From: Amblyomma americanum | Taxonomy: Eukaryota > Arthropoda > Arachnida > Ixodida > Ixodidae | Length of the DNA stretch: 64,000 bases | Direction: 5' to 3' | Assembly (NCBI RefSeq): GCF_052857255.1 | Contig: NC_135498.1 | Span: forward strand, 88,764,257-88,828,256 | Shown here: in pieces, positions 22,701 to 33,240 of the stretch | Position numbering within the stretch: the stretch's first letter is position 1 | Layout: each line of letters opens with the position of its first letter | Made by a program: the position numbers and the translations under genes | The notes under the pieces: generated by a model | Told to the model about the DNA's origin: nothing | What the model saw: the letters and a program-made list of their open reading frames with translations, nothing else | Databases searched by the model: none

Positions 22701-24439
22701 TGGCGATTTTTTGGACAATCTTCCCTGAAGCACGATAAGGAAAGACAGATGGTATGTAGTCTTTGTGCGTAGGTTCAGATGATGGTCGGAGTATAAAAAA
22801 TGAAAAGGTCACAATAGGCTTCTAAATGAAAGCAATATTAGCTGCACCTGGACGACAGGAAAGAAAAGAAAATGGAGGAAAGAACACTAAGGGTGCTTTG
22901 GCAGAAGTAGATTCTTTGAGTGGGCACATATAATTAAATGAAAATTTTCAGGCGCTGGAAGCACTACACCAGAATAAGAAATAACATGCGCATAAGGTCG
23001 TTCGTTCTAGCCACAGTAGTTGCTTTTTTAACTTTTACTCTTTACAAGAAACACGCACTCCATGACAACAGTTAAGCACTGCGCTGTTGCCGTCATCCTT
23101 CCTTTTTCCCCCCGACCAGAGGCAGACCAAAACTAATGAAGCTACACCTGCTACGAGGAAGGCTATACCACAAGTAAGTATGCTTGATGCACGATGGGCT
23201 CTAAACGCCCGCCGACTTCGAAAAATACACGAACGGTTTACGACTTCATCTCCGCCGAAATGCTGTCGCCGCCGACATTATCGAACATGTTATCCCGAAA
23301 GAAGGGCGCCTCAACTACGGCGCCAAATATGCATGCAAAAGATAAAGAAACGCCAAACGAGTTTCGCTTTCGGCGAACAGTTTCTCGGGTCCGTGTCGCA
23401 GCGTGGTGACCAGTACTACAGTGCAAAAGCTTCAGTATGGTCTCGAAAAAGACGAGACAGGGTTCTTCGGTTCAGCACCAAGTGAGCGTAGCAGAGGGTG
23501 CTGCCCTAAGACGCCTTGCACGCGCCACACAACCACAAAAAACTTAAAGTAACCTTGTAAGACTATAAGTAGCAGTCCTATTGATAGATGCAGTCATTAA
23601 CTGAGCGAATGAGGACGTTACGATAGGTCGCTCATGCCGTTCAATAGCGTCAACGGTCATGCATCAAAGCCAGCATAAGAAGAGCGGGAGCGCACTACAG
23701 TACAAGCAGGCTCTTGAAATGGTTAACCTTGAACGAAGTTGGCAGAGCAAAGATGCCAACTTTTCGTGGGCAGCCATTTATCTTGCCGAACAGCTGCGTT
23801 CAAGGCATTTCTGCGCTCCGTGTCCGCAGGGAACCTGAATGCGCGCTTCCGGCAGGAGGGTGGTTGCAGGCCGCAAGCTGCAGCCTGGTACCGGTCCACG
23901 TCGTGATGGAGTCACAGGAGAAATTTTGGCCGCTGAAAACATGTTGCAACGAGCAACACTGGTACAAGCACGACGCAATCAAAGCACGGGCCGAGAAGAA
24001 CCATCCGTGCGCGCTCGTTTTGCAGGGATGCGGGAAGTTTCTTGGGTGCCTATCCGATTAGCGGCGTGTCGGCGCACCCTGGCAGACCTGACGGCTAGGA
24101 GACCCCGAAAATGGCTGTATAGTGTTGCGTTGACGGCATTAAATACCCAGGAAAGATGCCTAATGTACTTTGGGTTCATGCCGCGACTTCTTTGTTGGCC
24201 TATTTTGATGCATTTAAATACGACATGTTCATCGGACGATTGCGTCTGAAGGAAATGTTGGTATAGCTTTGTTCTTGTAAAACACCGCAGAACTGGTACA
24301 GCACTGGTGGAAATTTTTCTATCGACCCGATTGTTTCTTTTTTTTTACTGCGGCAGCATGTCTGCGGGAATAAAGTTTTATTTAAAAATATAGATACACA
24401 ATGGACTCTCGAAGGAAGTCCAGTGTGTTCCTGCACACA
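22701..24439. other. Unassigned stretch with a second exon-like block
   Basis: A possible plus-strand mini-exon lies between a CTTTTTCCCCCCGACCAG acceptor (ending 23118) and a CAA|GTAAGT donor at 23171. Downstream, frames 23194-23409, 23714-24061 and 23839-24249 (+) are open without recognisable domains. AATAAAGTTTT at 24369 looks like a 3' end signal. No function can be assigned. Confidence 0.25.
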
Positions 24440-24900
24440 GAAACACCGGCAAATGATCACAGATAGAACAATGCAATGCTTTACATTTAATGTTTGGTGG
24501 CATAGAATTAGAGATAAATTCAGGCTGAGAAGTCTCCGTGTGTAACCCTAGTAGGCGCATTAATCAGGTTTACAAAACCGTTGGATAATGTAGCCATATT
24601 GAAAACATTCGACGAATGACTGCTGCACTCATGTGAATGTTGAAATCCCCGCCTATTATTGCTTTGAAGTTAACATTTTGAGCCAAAACTGAACGGAAAT
24701 ATCGTAGAACCATAGAAAGGAAGACATATTACCAGGAAGTGGTCGATAGCACGATGAAAATACATGTTTGTTAGCGAAAACGGACAATATTTCATACTCT
24801 TGTGAAACTGGAGTATAACAACCAATGATCTGACATTTAACACCACCTTTAATACGAAATGCTACTCCCAAACATAAAAACATCACATTCATTAGTGCGC
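24440..24900 (-). pseudogene. CR1-clade LINE ORF2 endonuclease fragment
   Basis: The minus strand gives YEILSVFANKHVFSSCYRPL (about 24808-24750), PGNMSSFLWFYD, then in another frame AIIGGDFNIHMSAAVI (about 24665-24620), the GGDFN metal-binding motif of the APE endonuclease. Weak traces continue to about 24440. The order matches CR1/L2-type ORF2 endonucleases. Stops and frameshifts throughout. Confidence 0.65.
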
Positions 24901-25099
24901 CATGCTTCAGTTAGTATGATAACCGAAAACTGAAAAGAAAATCCAGCAAACAGCTACCCCAAGCATGGAACCTTGTTTTTCACAGATTACGTATTTAGGT
25001 AGATACATTTTAGGCACGCTGTGGGAAAGGCTGCCACAATTTCATTTATATAATTCGGCAAGTGAAATCCACTTCATCATGGATAGTTTAGTTACTGCA

Positions 25100-25860
25100 G
25101 CAAATTATACTATATAAAGTTCGTCGAGGTCCCCTGTATCCTTAATGCGAAGTGCATGAGCTTCCTCGGTCTTTAGAAGAAGGACCTTGCCGATTGCATA
25201 CCAAGCAAACTTGCACCTTTTCCCTTTTGATGCATCTTTCGCAGAAGACGGAAGCACCTTGTTGCGCTGAGCCAAGTTTTCATTAAAGAAAATAAGTGGG
25301 GCGCTGTCCCTAAGGGACTCTTTTTCTGAAGCCACGTGTCTCTGGTCCCTTGCTATGTGAAGCAGACAGTAATTCCTTGCACGTGGCCTTGCCTAGCGGT
25401 AAGCCGACGCTGCTGCAAACTGAGATACCTGGAGCTTGTCAGCGACTTATTTAGAATGGACATCAAGTTTTCACTCTCTACAACAGGGATCCCGAGGACT
25501 TCAAGGTCCATTCACCTACTTTGGAAATCAAGATTTTTCACCTACTGTTGGAGGTCGGGCACGCCATATTTATGTACCTTTTATCTGTCTTTCAGTTCTA
25601 TCACTCATTTTCTGAGGCCCTTGATTTCAGTGTCTAGCTTAGAAATCTTTTCCTGCAATTCAACGAATTTCTGAGACAGAAAGTGAACCGCCTGTTCCAT
25701 GCTATTCACGTTTTGTACTGGAGTCGGCAGGCGCCCAAGTTTGGTGTTGATTGATGCTAGAACTAGAATTGCGTGATCTTCATCGTCATAGTCAAGCCAC
25801 GCGCCTTTGGTGGTTTGCGGCCCGTTTCTGAGCATTGTACCCTCCTGTCCCACCTCATGC
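25100..25860 (-). pseudogene. CR1-clade LINE ORF1 fragment (baculovirus FP-like domain)
   Basis: From 25853 down, the minus strand encodes a coiled coil (MEQAVHFLSQKFVELQEKIS, KLDTEIKGLRK). After stops follow LEVLGIPVVESENLMSILNK, HVQGITVCFT and, from 25335, LIFFNENLAQRNKVLPSS, KRCKFAWYAIGKVLLL and ALRIKDTGDLDEL. Coiled coil, E-I-x-G-V-P-x-x-x-x-E-N, R-F, I-x-x-N-E-x-L and K-F-A-W-x-x-G-K-V is the signature of FP-domain ORF1 proteins that bind RNA in CR1-group LINEs. Four or more stops or frameshifts. It lies directly upstream (minus sense) of the endonuclease fragment, so both come from one element. Confidence 0.7.
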
Positions 25861-26096
25861 TGCTGGTGTCGCTGCTATAGCTGACGTCATGTGTAGAGCC
25901 TGACTACCACCAGTTATTCTCATGGTCTCACCTCTACCTACACTCAAGGTGAAGCTTGCGGCCACCATGACCTATAGCTACATTCAATGTGAAACTTGAA
26001 TCGCTGAGGCGTCTCGTCCATCCCACGCGCTGGTCATCTCTCATCATATATATCGCGTCCCCGCTGACGGCTCGAAAAGCTGGCGTAGCGAAGCCT
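25861..26096. other. Flank between CR1 fragment and SINE nest
   Basis: No feature recognised. The last bases (TTAACTTCACA, 26097-26107) duplicate TTAACTCCACA at 26760-26770, the probable target duplication of the family-A host SINE that follows. Confidence 0.5.
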
Positions 26097-26108
26097 TTAA
26101 CTTCACAA

Positions 26109-26759
26109 TTATTAATAATAATAATTGATTTTGGGGGAAAATAAAAAGGCGCAGTATCTGTCTCATATATCGGAGGACACACGAACCGCTCCGTAAGGGA
26201 AGGGGTATAGGAGGGAGTGAAAGAAGAAAGAAAGAGGTGCCGTAGTGGAGGGCTCTCGATTTATTTCGACCATCTGAGGATCTGTAACGTGACCCTAGGC
26301 GGTGGCTCAGTGGTTAGAGTGCTCGGCTACTGATCCGGAGTTCCCGGGTTCGAACCCGACCGCGACGGCTGTGTTTTTATGGAGGCAAAACGCCAAGGCG
26401 CCCGTGTGTTGCGCGAAGTCAATTCAGGTTAAAGATCCCCAGGTGGTCCAAATTATTCCGGAGCCCTCCACTACGGTACCTCTTTCTTCCATTCTTCTTT
26501 CACTCCCTCCTTTATCCCTTCCTTTACGCGCGGTTCAGGTGTCCAACGATATATGAGACAGATACTGCGCCTAATCCTTTACCCAAAAACCATTTATTAT
26601 TATATTATTATTTTTATCTTTAACGTGCACAGACATTGCACAGAACACATGCGCCTTAGCGTTTTGCCTCCATAAAAGCGCAGCCGCCGCGGTCGCGTTC
26701 GAACCCGGGAACTCCGAATCAGTAGCCGAGCGCTCTAACCACTGAGCCACCACGGCGGG
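26109..26759 (-). mobile_element. SINE family A (minus), split by a younger SINE
   Basis: The 3' half is at 26109-26291 (TTATTAATAATAATAATTG tail, GGCGCAGTATCTGTCTCATA, GTGCCGTAGTGGAGGGCTC). The 5' half is at 26616-26759 (ATCTTTAACGTGCACAGAC through TTCGAACCCGGGAACTCCG and the A-box complement ACCACTGAGCCACC). The copy was interrupted inside its GATCTTTAACGTG core. Flanking TTAACTTCACA / TTAACTCCACA looks like its own 11-bp target duplication with one mismatch. Confidence 0.85.
26292..26615 (+). mobile_element. SINE family A (plus), inserted in another SINE
   Basis: Full-length copy with head GCGGTGGCTCAGTGGTTAGA, B box GGGTTCGAACCC (about 26347), complete body and an (ATT)n-type tail ending at 26615. 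It is flanked by ATCTGTAACGTG (26280-26291) and ATCTTTAACGTG (26616-26627), an 11/12 target duplication taken from the host SINE, which is in the opposite orientation. Confidence 0.9.
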
Positions 26760-26770
26760 TTAACTCCACA

Positions 26771-27038
26771 ATAATAATAATAATAATTGGTTTTGGGGGA
26801 AGGAAATGGCGCAGTATCTGTCTCATATATCGTTGGACACCTGAACTGCGCCGTAAGTTAAGGGATAAAGGAGGGAGTGAAAGAACAAAGGAAGTAAGAG
26901 GTGATGTAGTTAAGGGCTCCGGTATAATCTCGACCACGTGGGGATCTTTAACGTGCACTGACATCGCGCAGCACACTGGTGCCTTAGCGTTCGGCCTCCA
27001 ACGAAACGCGGCCGCCGTGGTCGGGTTCGAACCTGGGA
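26771..27038 (-). mobile_element. SINE family A (minus), 3' portion; split by the LINE
   Basis: Starts with an (ATA)n tail and runs through the body to TCGGGTTCGAACCTGGGA in the B box. The remaining tRNA head lies 5.7 kb away at 32783-32836 (CGAACCCGGGAACTCCGCAT onward). The bases CGAACCTGGGA at 27028-27038 reappear as CGAACCCGGGA at 32783-32793, the target duplication of the LINE between them. Confidence 0.9.
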
Positions 27039-27279
27039 GTAGTAGTAGTAGTAGTAGTAGAAAACATTTATTCCAAAAAGGTAGGATAGAGAGACGAAAA
27101 TATAGATTTTGGGTGGAGTCCTTATTTCAGGACCCCATTTTCCACCGCAGTTGCTCTTGCTTGGGATATCAGCTTTCGCTGCGTCGCCAAGTCAGAGCTG
27201 AGCAGGGCAGACTCTCACTGTTCCTCAGAGTGATGTTTGTCTTGTTCGGGGTGCTTGGGACCGGAGCAGCCCCGTATTA

Positions 27280-28080
27280 CATGATATGTTGTTGGAATTC
27301 CGCTACACCAGGGGCAGTTGCTCTCATATCTGTCGGGGAAGATGATGTGGTACTTGTGTAGGTTAGGAAAGGTGTTCGTCTGTAGTTGTCGCATTCCCTC
27401 GCCTCTGCCACCGTTAGCTTATGGTGTGGTGGGGGATAGACTTGTCTTTGTGTTCGGAGAAGGAGGAGACGCTCGCCGTACGTAGAGGGGAGAGGGGTGA
27501 GGTCGGGGAGTTTAGTCACTCGGTTAGTATATCCTCGAGCTAGACTGTCCGCGGCGTCGTTTCCCTCGAGCCCTTCGTGCCCACGAGTCCAAGTGATTTG
27601 GTGCTTGCATGTTGAATTTTGAACTTGTGGGGTTGTCAGAATGGGAGCGACGGAGTGTGGAAGTCTGCCAAGGAGGAAGATGCGACACGCGGACTGGAAG
27701 GCGGTAATAATTTTTAACTCATTTCCCGTAGCATCGCCGTGCTGGATTGCGAGGGTAATTGCAGCAGTTTCTGCTACTGCGTGAGAGTAATTTCATAGGG
27801 AGGCGCTGGCGATTTCCTTGAAATAGGTGTCCAAGACGACCGCCACCGCGTTTGTGGAATCGGGGTATATGGCCGCGTCGACGTATACACCATTTTGTGC
27901 CTGTCGATGTGTGCGGCGCAGATAGTCTACTCGCGCCTTTCGTCGTCCCTTTTGTGAGTCCGAGTGCATGATCTTCGGGAATGGAGCTACATACACGCGA
28001 GTTGGCAGAGTTGAGGGTAGGTCTCGGTTGTCCTGGACGGCCCGTATGTCAGCCGGGGAACCCACTCTTTCCAAGATTGC
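27280..28080 (-). pseudogene. LINE ORF2 RNase H domain and C-terminal tail (minus element)
   Basis: From about 27905 down the minus strand gives NGVYVDAAIYPDSTNAVAVV (first catalytic Asp intact), a stop, then AVAETAAITLAIQHGDATG (Glu intact), LKIITAFQSACRI where the usual T-D-S Asp is Ala, and ITWTRGHEGLEGNDAADSLARGY (His and Asp intact). A post-RNase H tail follows with YPPPHHKLTVAEARE. RNase H removes template RNA during second-strand synthesis in I-type LINEs. At least one stop and one active-site loss are visible. The same reading frame set continues from the reverse transcriptase part. Confidence 0.75.
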
Positions 28081-29880
28081 GCGCCCTGCTTTGGTGGTGA
28101 GGAGGCGTTCCTTTTGCGATGCTAGAACGGCTTCTCTAATTTCTTCTATTGTGTTGGTCAGTCCCAGGTCCTCGAAATGGCAGTTGGCCGTCTACATCGG
28201 GAGGTCTAACGCATGTTTGTAGGCGGTACGGATGATGGCGTCTGCTTTGTCTCGCTCATTCCCCAGAAGTGGTAGGAATGGGAGACCGTATGGCAGGCGG
28301 CTCATAACTAGAGCCTGTATCAGTCGAATTGCATCCTCCTCTCTCATGCCTTTTCGGTTGCGGGTGATGCGCCGAATCATGCGGGAGATCTGGAGGGCAG
28401 TTGTCCGGAGACGCTGTAACGTGTGGTTGGCTTTCCTGTCGCTCTGAAGCCAAAGGCCCAGGATGCGGATAAGAGGGACTTCCTTTATTCTCGTGCCTTC
28501 GAGGTAAACCTCGATGTCGCCGGGAGATTTGTAGGCATAGCCCTGAATGCGGATAATTTCGGATTCGTCGGGTGCGCAGCGGAGGCCGCAATTTGCTGCC
28601 TGTCTTTCTACGCAATTGACTGCCTCTTGTAGGGTGTTTTCTTTGTCGACAAGGGAAACCCAGGTGGACCAGATGGTAATATCATCAGCGTAGATAGTAT
28701 AGCCGATGCCTTCAATTGCCTCGAGTGCTTTTGCCATGCCGATCATAGCTATATTGAGGAGGAGAAGAGAGATGATAGAGCCTTGGGGAGTGTCTTTGGT
28801 GGGTGTCTGCTCTGTGCCGGAGCGGACATCTTTCATGCCAATCGTGGCCGTGCGGTTGCTGAGAAAGTTTTTGATGTAGTTGAAGGTCTTGGGTCCGCAA
28901 TCAAGGGCGTTCAGCTCTTTCAAGATGGCGTCGTGAGAAACGTTGTCAAAAGCGCCTTTCAGATGAAGTGTCATAATTAGGTGCTCGCCGCCTCTCGGGA
29001 TGTTACTGAGTACTTCTTCCTTGAGAAGGAGGAAAGCGTCTTGCGTAGAAAGACCTTTCCTGAAGCCGATCATAGTGGGTGAAAGAAGTTGTTGTCCTCT
29101 ATGTAGTTTTGGAGGCAGGTCTGGATAACGCGCTCGTATAGTTTGCCCAGGCAAGAGGTGAGGGAGATGGGTCGTAATGCTTCCAGGCTTGGTGGTTTGC
29201 CTGGTTTTGGAATAGTCCCGATTTCGGAGTGTTTCCACTCTGCAGGGAGTTCTCCCGCCTCCCATAGGGTGTCATTTATGTAGGTAGTGAGGACCTCGAT
29301 CTGCGACTTGCCCAGGTTTCGAATCATCCCATTTGTGTTCTTGTCCGCGCCAGCTGCCGTGTTGCTTGTCGCAGATCGAGCCGCGGCGTAAACCTCGGCA
29401 GTGGTTATGGGCATCCAGCCTCTCATTTGGGCCTCCCGTGTACGAGATTGTGCTGGGAGCATGGGGGGAGGGCGATGAATTTGGTTTTGAGGGCGGTGAG
29501 GAGGGCCGCGTCGTCTCCGGGGTACAGATGGGCGATTTTCTTGAGTGTACGGTTAGTGGCAGACCGCGATGTTTGCGGATCAACGAGGCTGCGGAGGATC
29601 GCCCAGGTGCGGGAGGTCCCCAGCGAGCCGCGTAGTGACTCGCAAAATTCCTGCCAATTCTGTTGAGAGAGGTGTTGCGCATACTCTTGTGCTTCTGCCG
29701 TGATCGGTGATATGCGGAGTCTCAGGGTACGATTGAGGCGTTGGCGTTTCCATCTGCGAACCTGAGTCCGTCGGGTCTGCCACATCTTCAGAACGTGACG
29801 ATCGACCGCCGGATTATCGGGTGTGATTGTACTTCGGTGGTGGCCTCCTTGTGTGCTTTCCGAATCTGTCAACTCCATTC
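28081..29880 (-). pseudogene. LINE ORF2 reverse transcriptase region (minus element)
   Basis: Reading down from 29878: a linker (MWQTRRTQVRRWKRQRLNRT), then a frame change to AAGADKNTNGMIRNLG, IPKPGKPPSLEALRPISLTS (about 29215-29160) and CLGKLYERVIQT. A second frame change near 29075 leads to SPTMIGFRKGLSTQDAFLLL, a motif A reading LHLKGAFDNVSHDAIL in which the first, catalytic Asp is His (about 28967), TPQGSI, and YTIYADDITIW (about 28700), the intact catalytic Y-A-D-D. The thumb follows to 28192, where a stop occurs, and the frame continues toward RNase H. It would have copied the element's RNA at the nicked target. The Asp loss, frameshifts and stop make it inactive. Confidence 0.85.
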
Positions 29881-30662
29881 ACTGATTGATTGAATGGGGT
29901 CTTCCGGAACGGGCTTTGCACGGTATTTAGTCCAGTCCGTGATTTTGGCTGTTCCCAGGGTGCGACGAATGTTTGCGGAGGTGATAGACGTGCTTACGAT
30001 GTAGTGGTCGCTACCTAAGCTCTCTCCGAGATTTGTCCACGTAGCGTTATGGATGTTCTTGACAATTGTAAGGTCAGGGCATGAATCGCGCGTCGTGATG
30101 CTGTTTCCTTCGCGGGTTGGGTATAAAGGATCAGTATTTCCAGGCCCAGGGCATCCCGAGCTCGTACCACGCTCAGGCCACGCAGCGAGTTCGTTTTGTA
30201 GCCCCATTACCTGTGGGGGGCGTTAAAGTCACAGAGTGCGATAAGCTGATGCGAAACAGATAGCTGATCTGCCTCTTGAAGTATGTCAGAGAAATCGGCC
30301 TTGGTTGCTCGTGGGGGGTGATACACGTTCAGAACTAAGGTGCTCTTGCAGCCCCTCTTGTTGGGAATGACCTCAATCATGTTGTAGTTGATCTCCTGTT
30401 CTCTCAAGGAGTGTTCGACTACCTTGATGTCCTTAGAAACAAGGGTGGCAACTTTTGGCGTGCTCGCGTTGTGGTATGGGTAATATCCTGGGAGAGTCGG
30501 CGCCGGGTCGGCTCCTACCTCTTGCAGGCAAATTATATTGGGTTGAATGGGGGTGACATTGATGTATTGTTTCAAGAGGCTTTGTTTTCTCCTGAAACTT
30601 CGGCAATTCTATTGCCAGATCTCTAGGCGGTCAGGAGTGTCTGATTTAGAGAGCGGAGCCAT
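29869..30662 (-). pseudogene. LINE ORF2 start and APE endonuclease (minus element)
   Basis: The likely ATG is at 30662, followed by KSDTPDRLEIWQ, then a stop replacing the Trp normally found in the W-Q-W-N-C-R start motif of these elements (compare 46914-46930). The endonuclease motifs follow: NCRSFRRKQSLLKQYI, IICLQEVGADP (metal-binding Glu), VATLVSKDIKVVEHS, LVLNVYHPPRATK, LIALCDFNAPHR (Asp-Phe-Asn) at about 30225, a frameshift near 30205, then SCPDLTIVKN and LGESLGSDHYIVSTS (Ser-Asp-His). Catalytic residues are mostly kept; the reading frame is broken at least twice. Confidence 0.85.
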
Positions 30663-30699
30663 CCTGGTGGCTGGTAAAGCTCCTGACAGATTCGTTGTC

Positions 30700-31260
30700 G
30701 CTACTCATAGCGACCGCCGCCGTCGCGGACAGGTAGGTTTTTTCTCGAGGGTTGTCAGAACTGGTAACACGTTTTCTGCTAGGGGCTTTGGTGTTCATCA
30801 GTGCTTGTAGGGTAACAAATTGGGCGTCATGTGCGTCCAGGCGCGCCCCTATTTGTGCGATTTAAGCTGAGAGCTGGGAGGTGAATGTTGTGAGAAGGGG
30901 GTTAATGTTGTTCAAATGCTATTCAAGAGACGTCCCTCTATTTTTCATATGTGTTGGGGAGGGGGGTGGTTGTCGGTTGGCGAGGTGTGGGAGTAGGCGT
31001 CGCCACTCTTGGTAGCAGTGGTTTGGGGGAAGTCTCAACGTCCCGGGGCACGGAAGGTGGCGGAGAGTGAACGTGGGGGGTGGTGAGAGGAGTGCACTTG
31101 CAGGCTAGCTCCGCTACCTGGGATCGTAGCTTGTCTATAGTGTGCGCCATTTTTGCGCAGTCGGAGCATTTGGGTGGAGTGGTTGTGTTCGAAGGAACAG
31201 TGGGAGAGTTCTTATCGAGCTCTGCCCAGCTCACCTTTTTGTCCGTGGCCTTGATTGCCC
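30700..31260 (-). pseudogene. LINE ORF1 C-terminal part, out of frame (minus element)
   Basis: ORF1 stops at 31261, but the neighbouring frame continues its sense: ATDKKVSWAELDKNSPTVPS, CSDCAKMAHTIDKLRSQVAE (short coiled coil), then Pro/Thr-rich sequence to a stop at 30938, and further degraded helix-forming sequence (AQIGARLDAHDAQFVTLQAL, about 30863-30800). A one-base change in the A7 tract at 31280-31286 is the simplest cause. K-K-V-S-W also occurs in the ORF1 fragment at 51770-52390. Confidence 0.6.
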
Positions 31261-32484
31261 CTAGTGTAGCCGGCTAATTTCCTTTTTTTGCTTGGGTGCA
31301 GGGGGAGGAGGGGTTGACCGGTTGGTGGAGACGGATCTCGATCTGCTCCTACTGCTGCAGCCTTGGCTGGATGCCTCGTCGTCCGTGCTGAACCAGCGCG
31401 GCGTCCGAGTTCGGGCCTGGCTGTCTTTCCTGGACCGGTGTTGTTCCTTCATGGGTTGGGTGGAGGATCGGACGGATGGTGGCTTTTGCTTGAGTGGCTT
31501 GAACCGATTGGGGCACTCCTTGCTGCCGGTTTTGTGTGTTCCTCCGCACAGAGCACACTGCGGCAGGCACTGATGTCCGTGAGGAGGATTTTGGGCCCCG
31601 CATTTCCTGCAAGCCGCCAGGTCTGGTGTGGGGCACACATCTGAGCGATGACCCGGCTGCATGCAAACATAGCAGAATTGTCGTGCTCGGCGGTACAGAT
31701 GGCAACGAAACTCGGCGCTCTTGAAGTACACAACTTTGGGGGTGGTCGGGCCGTTGAAAGTGATCAGCATTGACGATGTTTTGCCCATGCGTCGTACGTC
31801 AAGTACGGGGGTCCTGCGTGTGCGTATGTATAGGCCCGTCTGGAGAGCTTCCGGTGTCACGTGGTCCGGAATTCCGTAGATTACGCCCCGTATGTCGTGC
31901 TCTGTGAAAGGTATGTAGGCGTTCACGTCATGAGTGAGGTCTCCAAGGGAGAATGACTCGATTTGTCGAAGTTCATTGGCAACTTCTGCGTGCGGAGGGC
32001 TCGCTACGAGGATATTTGATCCATAGTGGGGGCGGAGGAGGTACCTTCCTTCCACCTGCTGCGGTTCAGGACAGGCGTTGCTTACTGCTTGAGCAAGATC
32101 GAGATTTGAGAAGTTCTTTAAAGCGAGTCCTCGGCGAGGTCGAATCACGATTTTGATGTCCGTTCGCGGTAGAGGCGGGAGGCGGACTCGAAGGCCGCGT
32201 TTCTTTGGCGTAGGATGTTTGTGATTTTGTGGGGGGTCCTGGGAGTCGGTGCTGCCCTGCACATGGCTGTTGGTTTCAGTCCGGGCTGCTTTGCGAAGCT
32301 TCCTTTCTTGATGTTTGCTCAAGGCTATCTTCCAGCCGTTGTGCCGAGGGGTAGTAGGCGGTGGCGAGGCCGGGGACGAACTGGTCGTCGGACCGTTTTC
32401 CGTTCGGTCTTGAGAGTCGGTTAAGTACATGTCGGAATCCAAGACTTCATTTGTTGTGGGTGGCTGGGGCGCCTCCGAGCTCAT
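31261..32484 (-). CDS. LINE ORF1 protein with zinc knuckles (minus element), truncated by frameshift
   Basis: An open frame from ATG at 32484 (MSSEAPQPPTTNEV; a further in-frame ATG lies at 32520) to a stop at 31261, about 407 residues. Order: disordered Ser/Pro/Thr N-terminus, basic stretch (LRKAARTETN), a folded RNA-recognition-like part (TDIKIVIRPRRGLALKNFSN onward), a first knuckle CYVCMQPGHRSDVC (CX2CX4HX4C), then CRKCGAQNPPHGHQC and CALCGGTHKTGSKEC, and an Arg/Ser-rich tail. This is the gag-like RNA chaperone that packages LINE RNA. The coding frame is intact up to the stop, but the original C-terminus lies in another frame downstream. Confidence 0.8.
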   Translation of the reverse strand: MSSEAPQPPTTNEVLDSDMYLTDSQDRTENGPTTSSSPASPPPTTPRHNGWKIALSKHQERKLRKAARTETNSHVQGSTDSQDPPQNHKHPTPKKRGLRVRLPPLPRTDIKIVIRPRRGLALKNFSNLDLAQAVSNACPEPQQVEGRYLLRPHYGSNILVASPPHAEVANELRQIESFSLGDLTHDVNAYIPFTEHDIRGVIYGIPDHVTPEALQTGLYIRTRRTPVLDVRRMGKTSSMLITFNGPTTPKVVYFKSAEFRCHLYRRARQFCYVCMQPGHRSDVCPTPDLAACRKCGAQNPPHGHQCLPQCALCGGTHKTGSKECPNRFKPLKQKPPSVRSSTQPMKEQHRSRKDSQARTRTPRWFSTDDEASSQGCSSRSRSRSVSTNRSTPPPPAPKQKKEISRLH

Positions 32485-32782
32485 TTTCAGCGCCGCACAG
32501 CGTGGTGTGGGGCGAGGCATGGGCTGGAGGACCGCCCTTATTGTGCTAGGCACAACGCGAGGCCTAGCGTTCCGCGCCTGTCTCGGAGCGTTAGAGTCTT
32601 TTTCGGGCAAAAGTGGTCGGAATTGCACAGAGAATGGTGGGAACGGGTTCCGAACACGTTCACTGACCGATTATGGGTGGTATCAGTCCATTTCAGGTCG
32701 AAAATTCGCCTTCCCGAGTAAAAATACACGGAGCCGAGGTGAATTGCGTCCGCTCACGGCGTTCATTCGTTGGCTCTCTCTC

Positions 32783-32836
32783 CGAACCCGGGAACTCCGC
32801 ATCAGTGGCCGAGCGCCCTAACCTCTCCGTGACCTC
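32783..32836 (-). mobile_element. SINE family A head, separated by LINE insertion
   Basis: Carries CGAACCCGGGAACTCCGCAT and GGCCGAGCGCCCTAACC, the reverse complement of the tRNA-like head. It completes the SINE whose 3' part is at 26771-27038. Confidence 0.85.
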
Positions 32837-33240
32837 CTGAGTTCACAAGGCCGCTCAAATTTGCGACCCACCTTGTCATCTACCCGTCGACACCACCTCA
32901 ACTTCCCAGTCGCCCCACATACAGGAAGCTCGCATTCTTCGCCGAATACAATTCAATCTCCTTCATACACAACCAAAATTTGTTTGTAGAGGTACAGTTC
33001 CACACCCTCGTGCTCAAACTGCCCACACACATGTGCAGATATATACCACTGCCTTACACGGTGCTACCCGGCCTTCCAATCCTCCGCCTATCTGTTCTCC
33101 CCAACCCCACCATGGCCCATCTGGCTCGCCTCCCGGGACCTGAACCTGCAACGTGCCCTCGCCACCTTTGCCTAGGATCTGTTAAACGAATAACATAAAG
33201 GCTGTATTAATAAACGTGTTACACAACCACCACCATCACC
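32837..33240 (+). pseudogene. LINE 3' end fragment (plus), degraded
   Basis: Plus-strand frames near 33110-33190 give WPIWLASRDLNLQRALATFA, which matches the last residues of RNase H-type LINE ORF2 proteins. AATAAACG and an ACCACCACCATCACC tail follow at 33209-33240. The upstream 32870-33100 is probably its post-RNase H region but is too decayed to read. No stop-free frame exceeds ~70 codons. Confidence 0.5.

Larger units (their letters stand above)
27039..32782 (-). mobile_element. Full-length I-superfamily LINE (minus), 5.74 kb, inactive
   Basis: A complete but dead non-LTR retrotransposon inserted in a family-A SINE. On the minus strand the order is 5' UTR (~300 nt), ORF1 (zinc-knuckle RNA-binding protein), ORF2 with APE endonuclease, reverse transcriptase and RNase H, 3' UTR and a (CTA)n tail (plus-strand TAGTAGTAG at 27040-27060). 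The two-ORF layout with CCHC knuckles and a C-terminal RNase H places it in the I superfamily. An 11-bp target duplication with one mismatch (CGAACCYGGGA) marks both ends. Frameshifts, stops and catalytic substitutions disable both ORFs. Confidence 0.9.
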
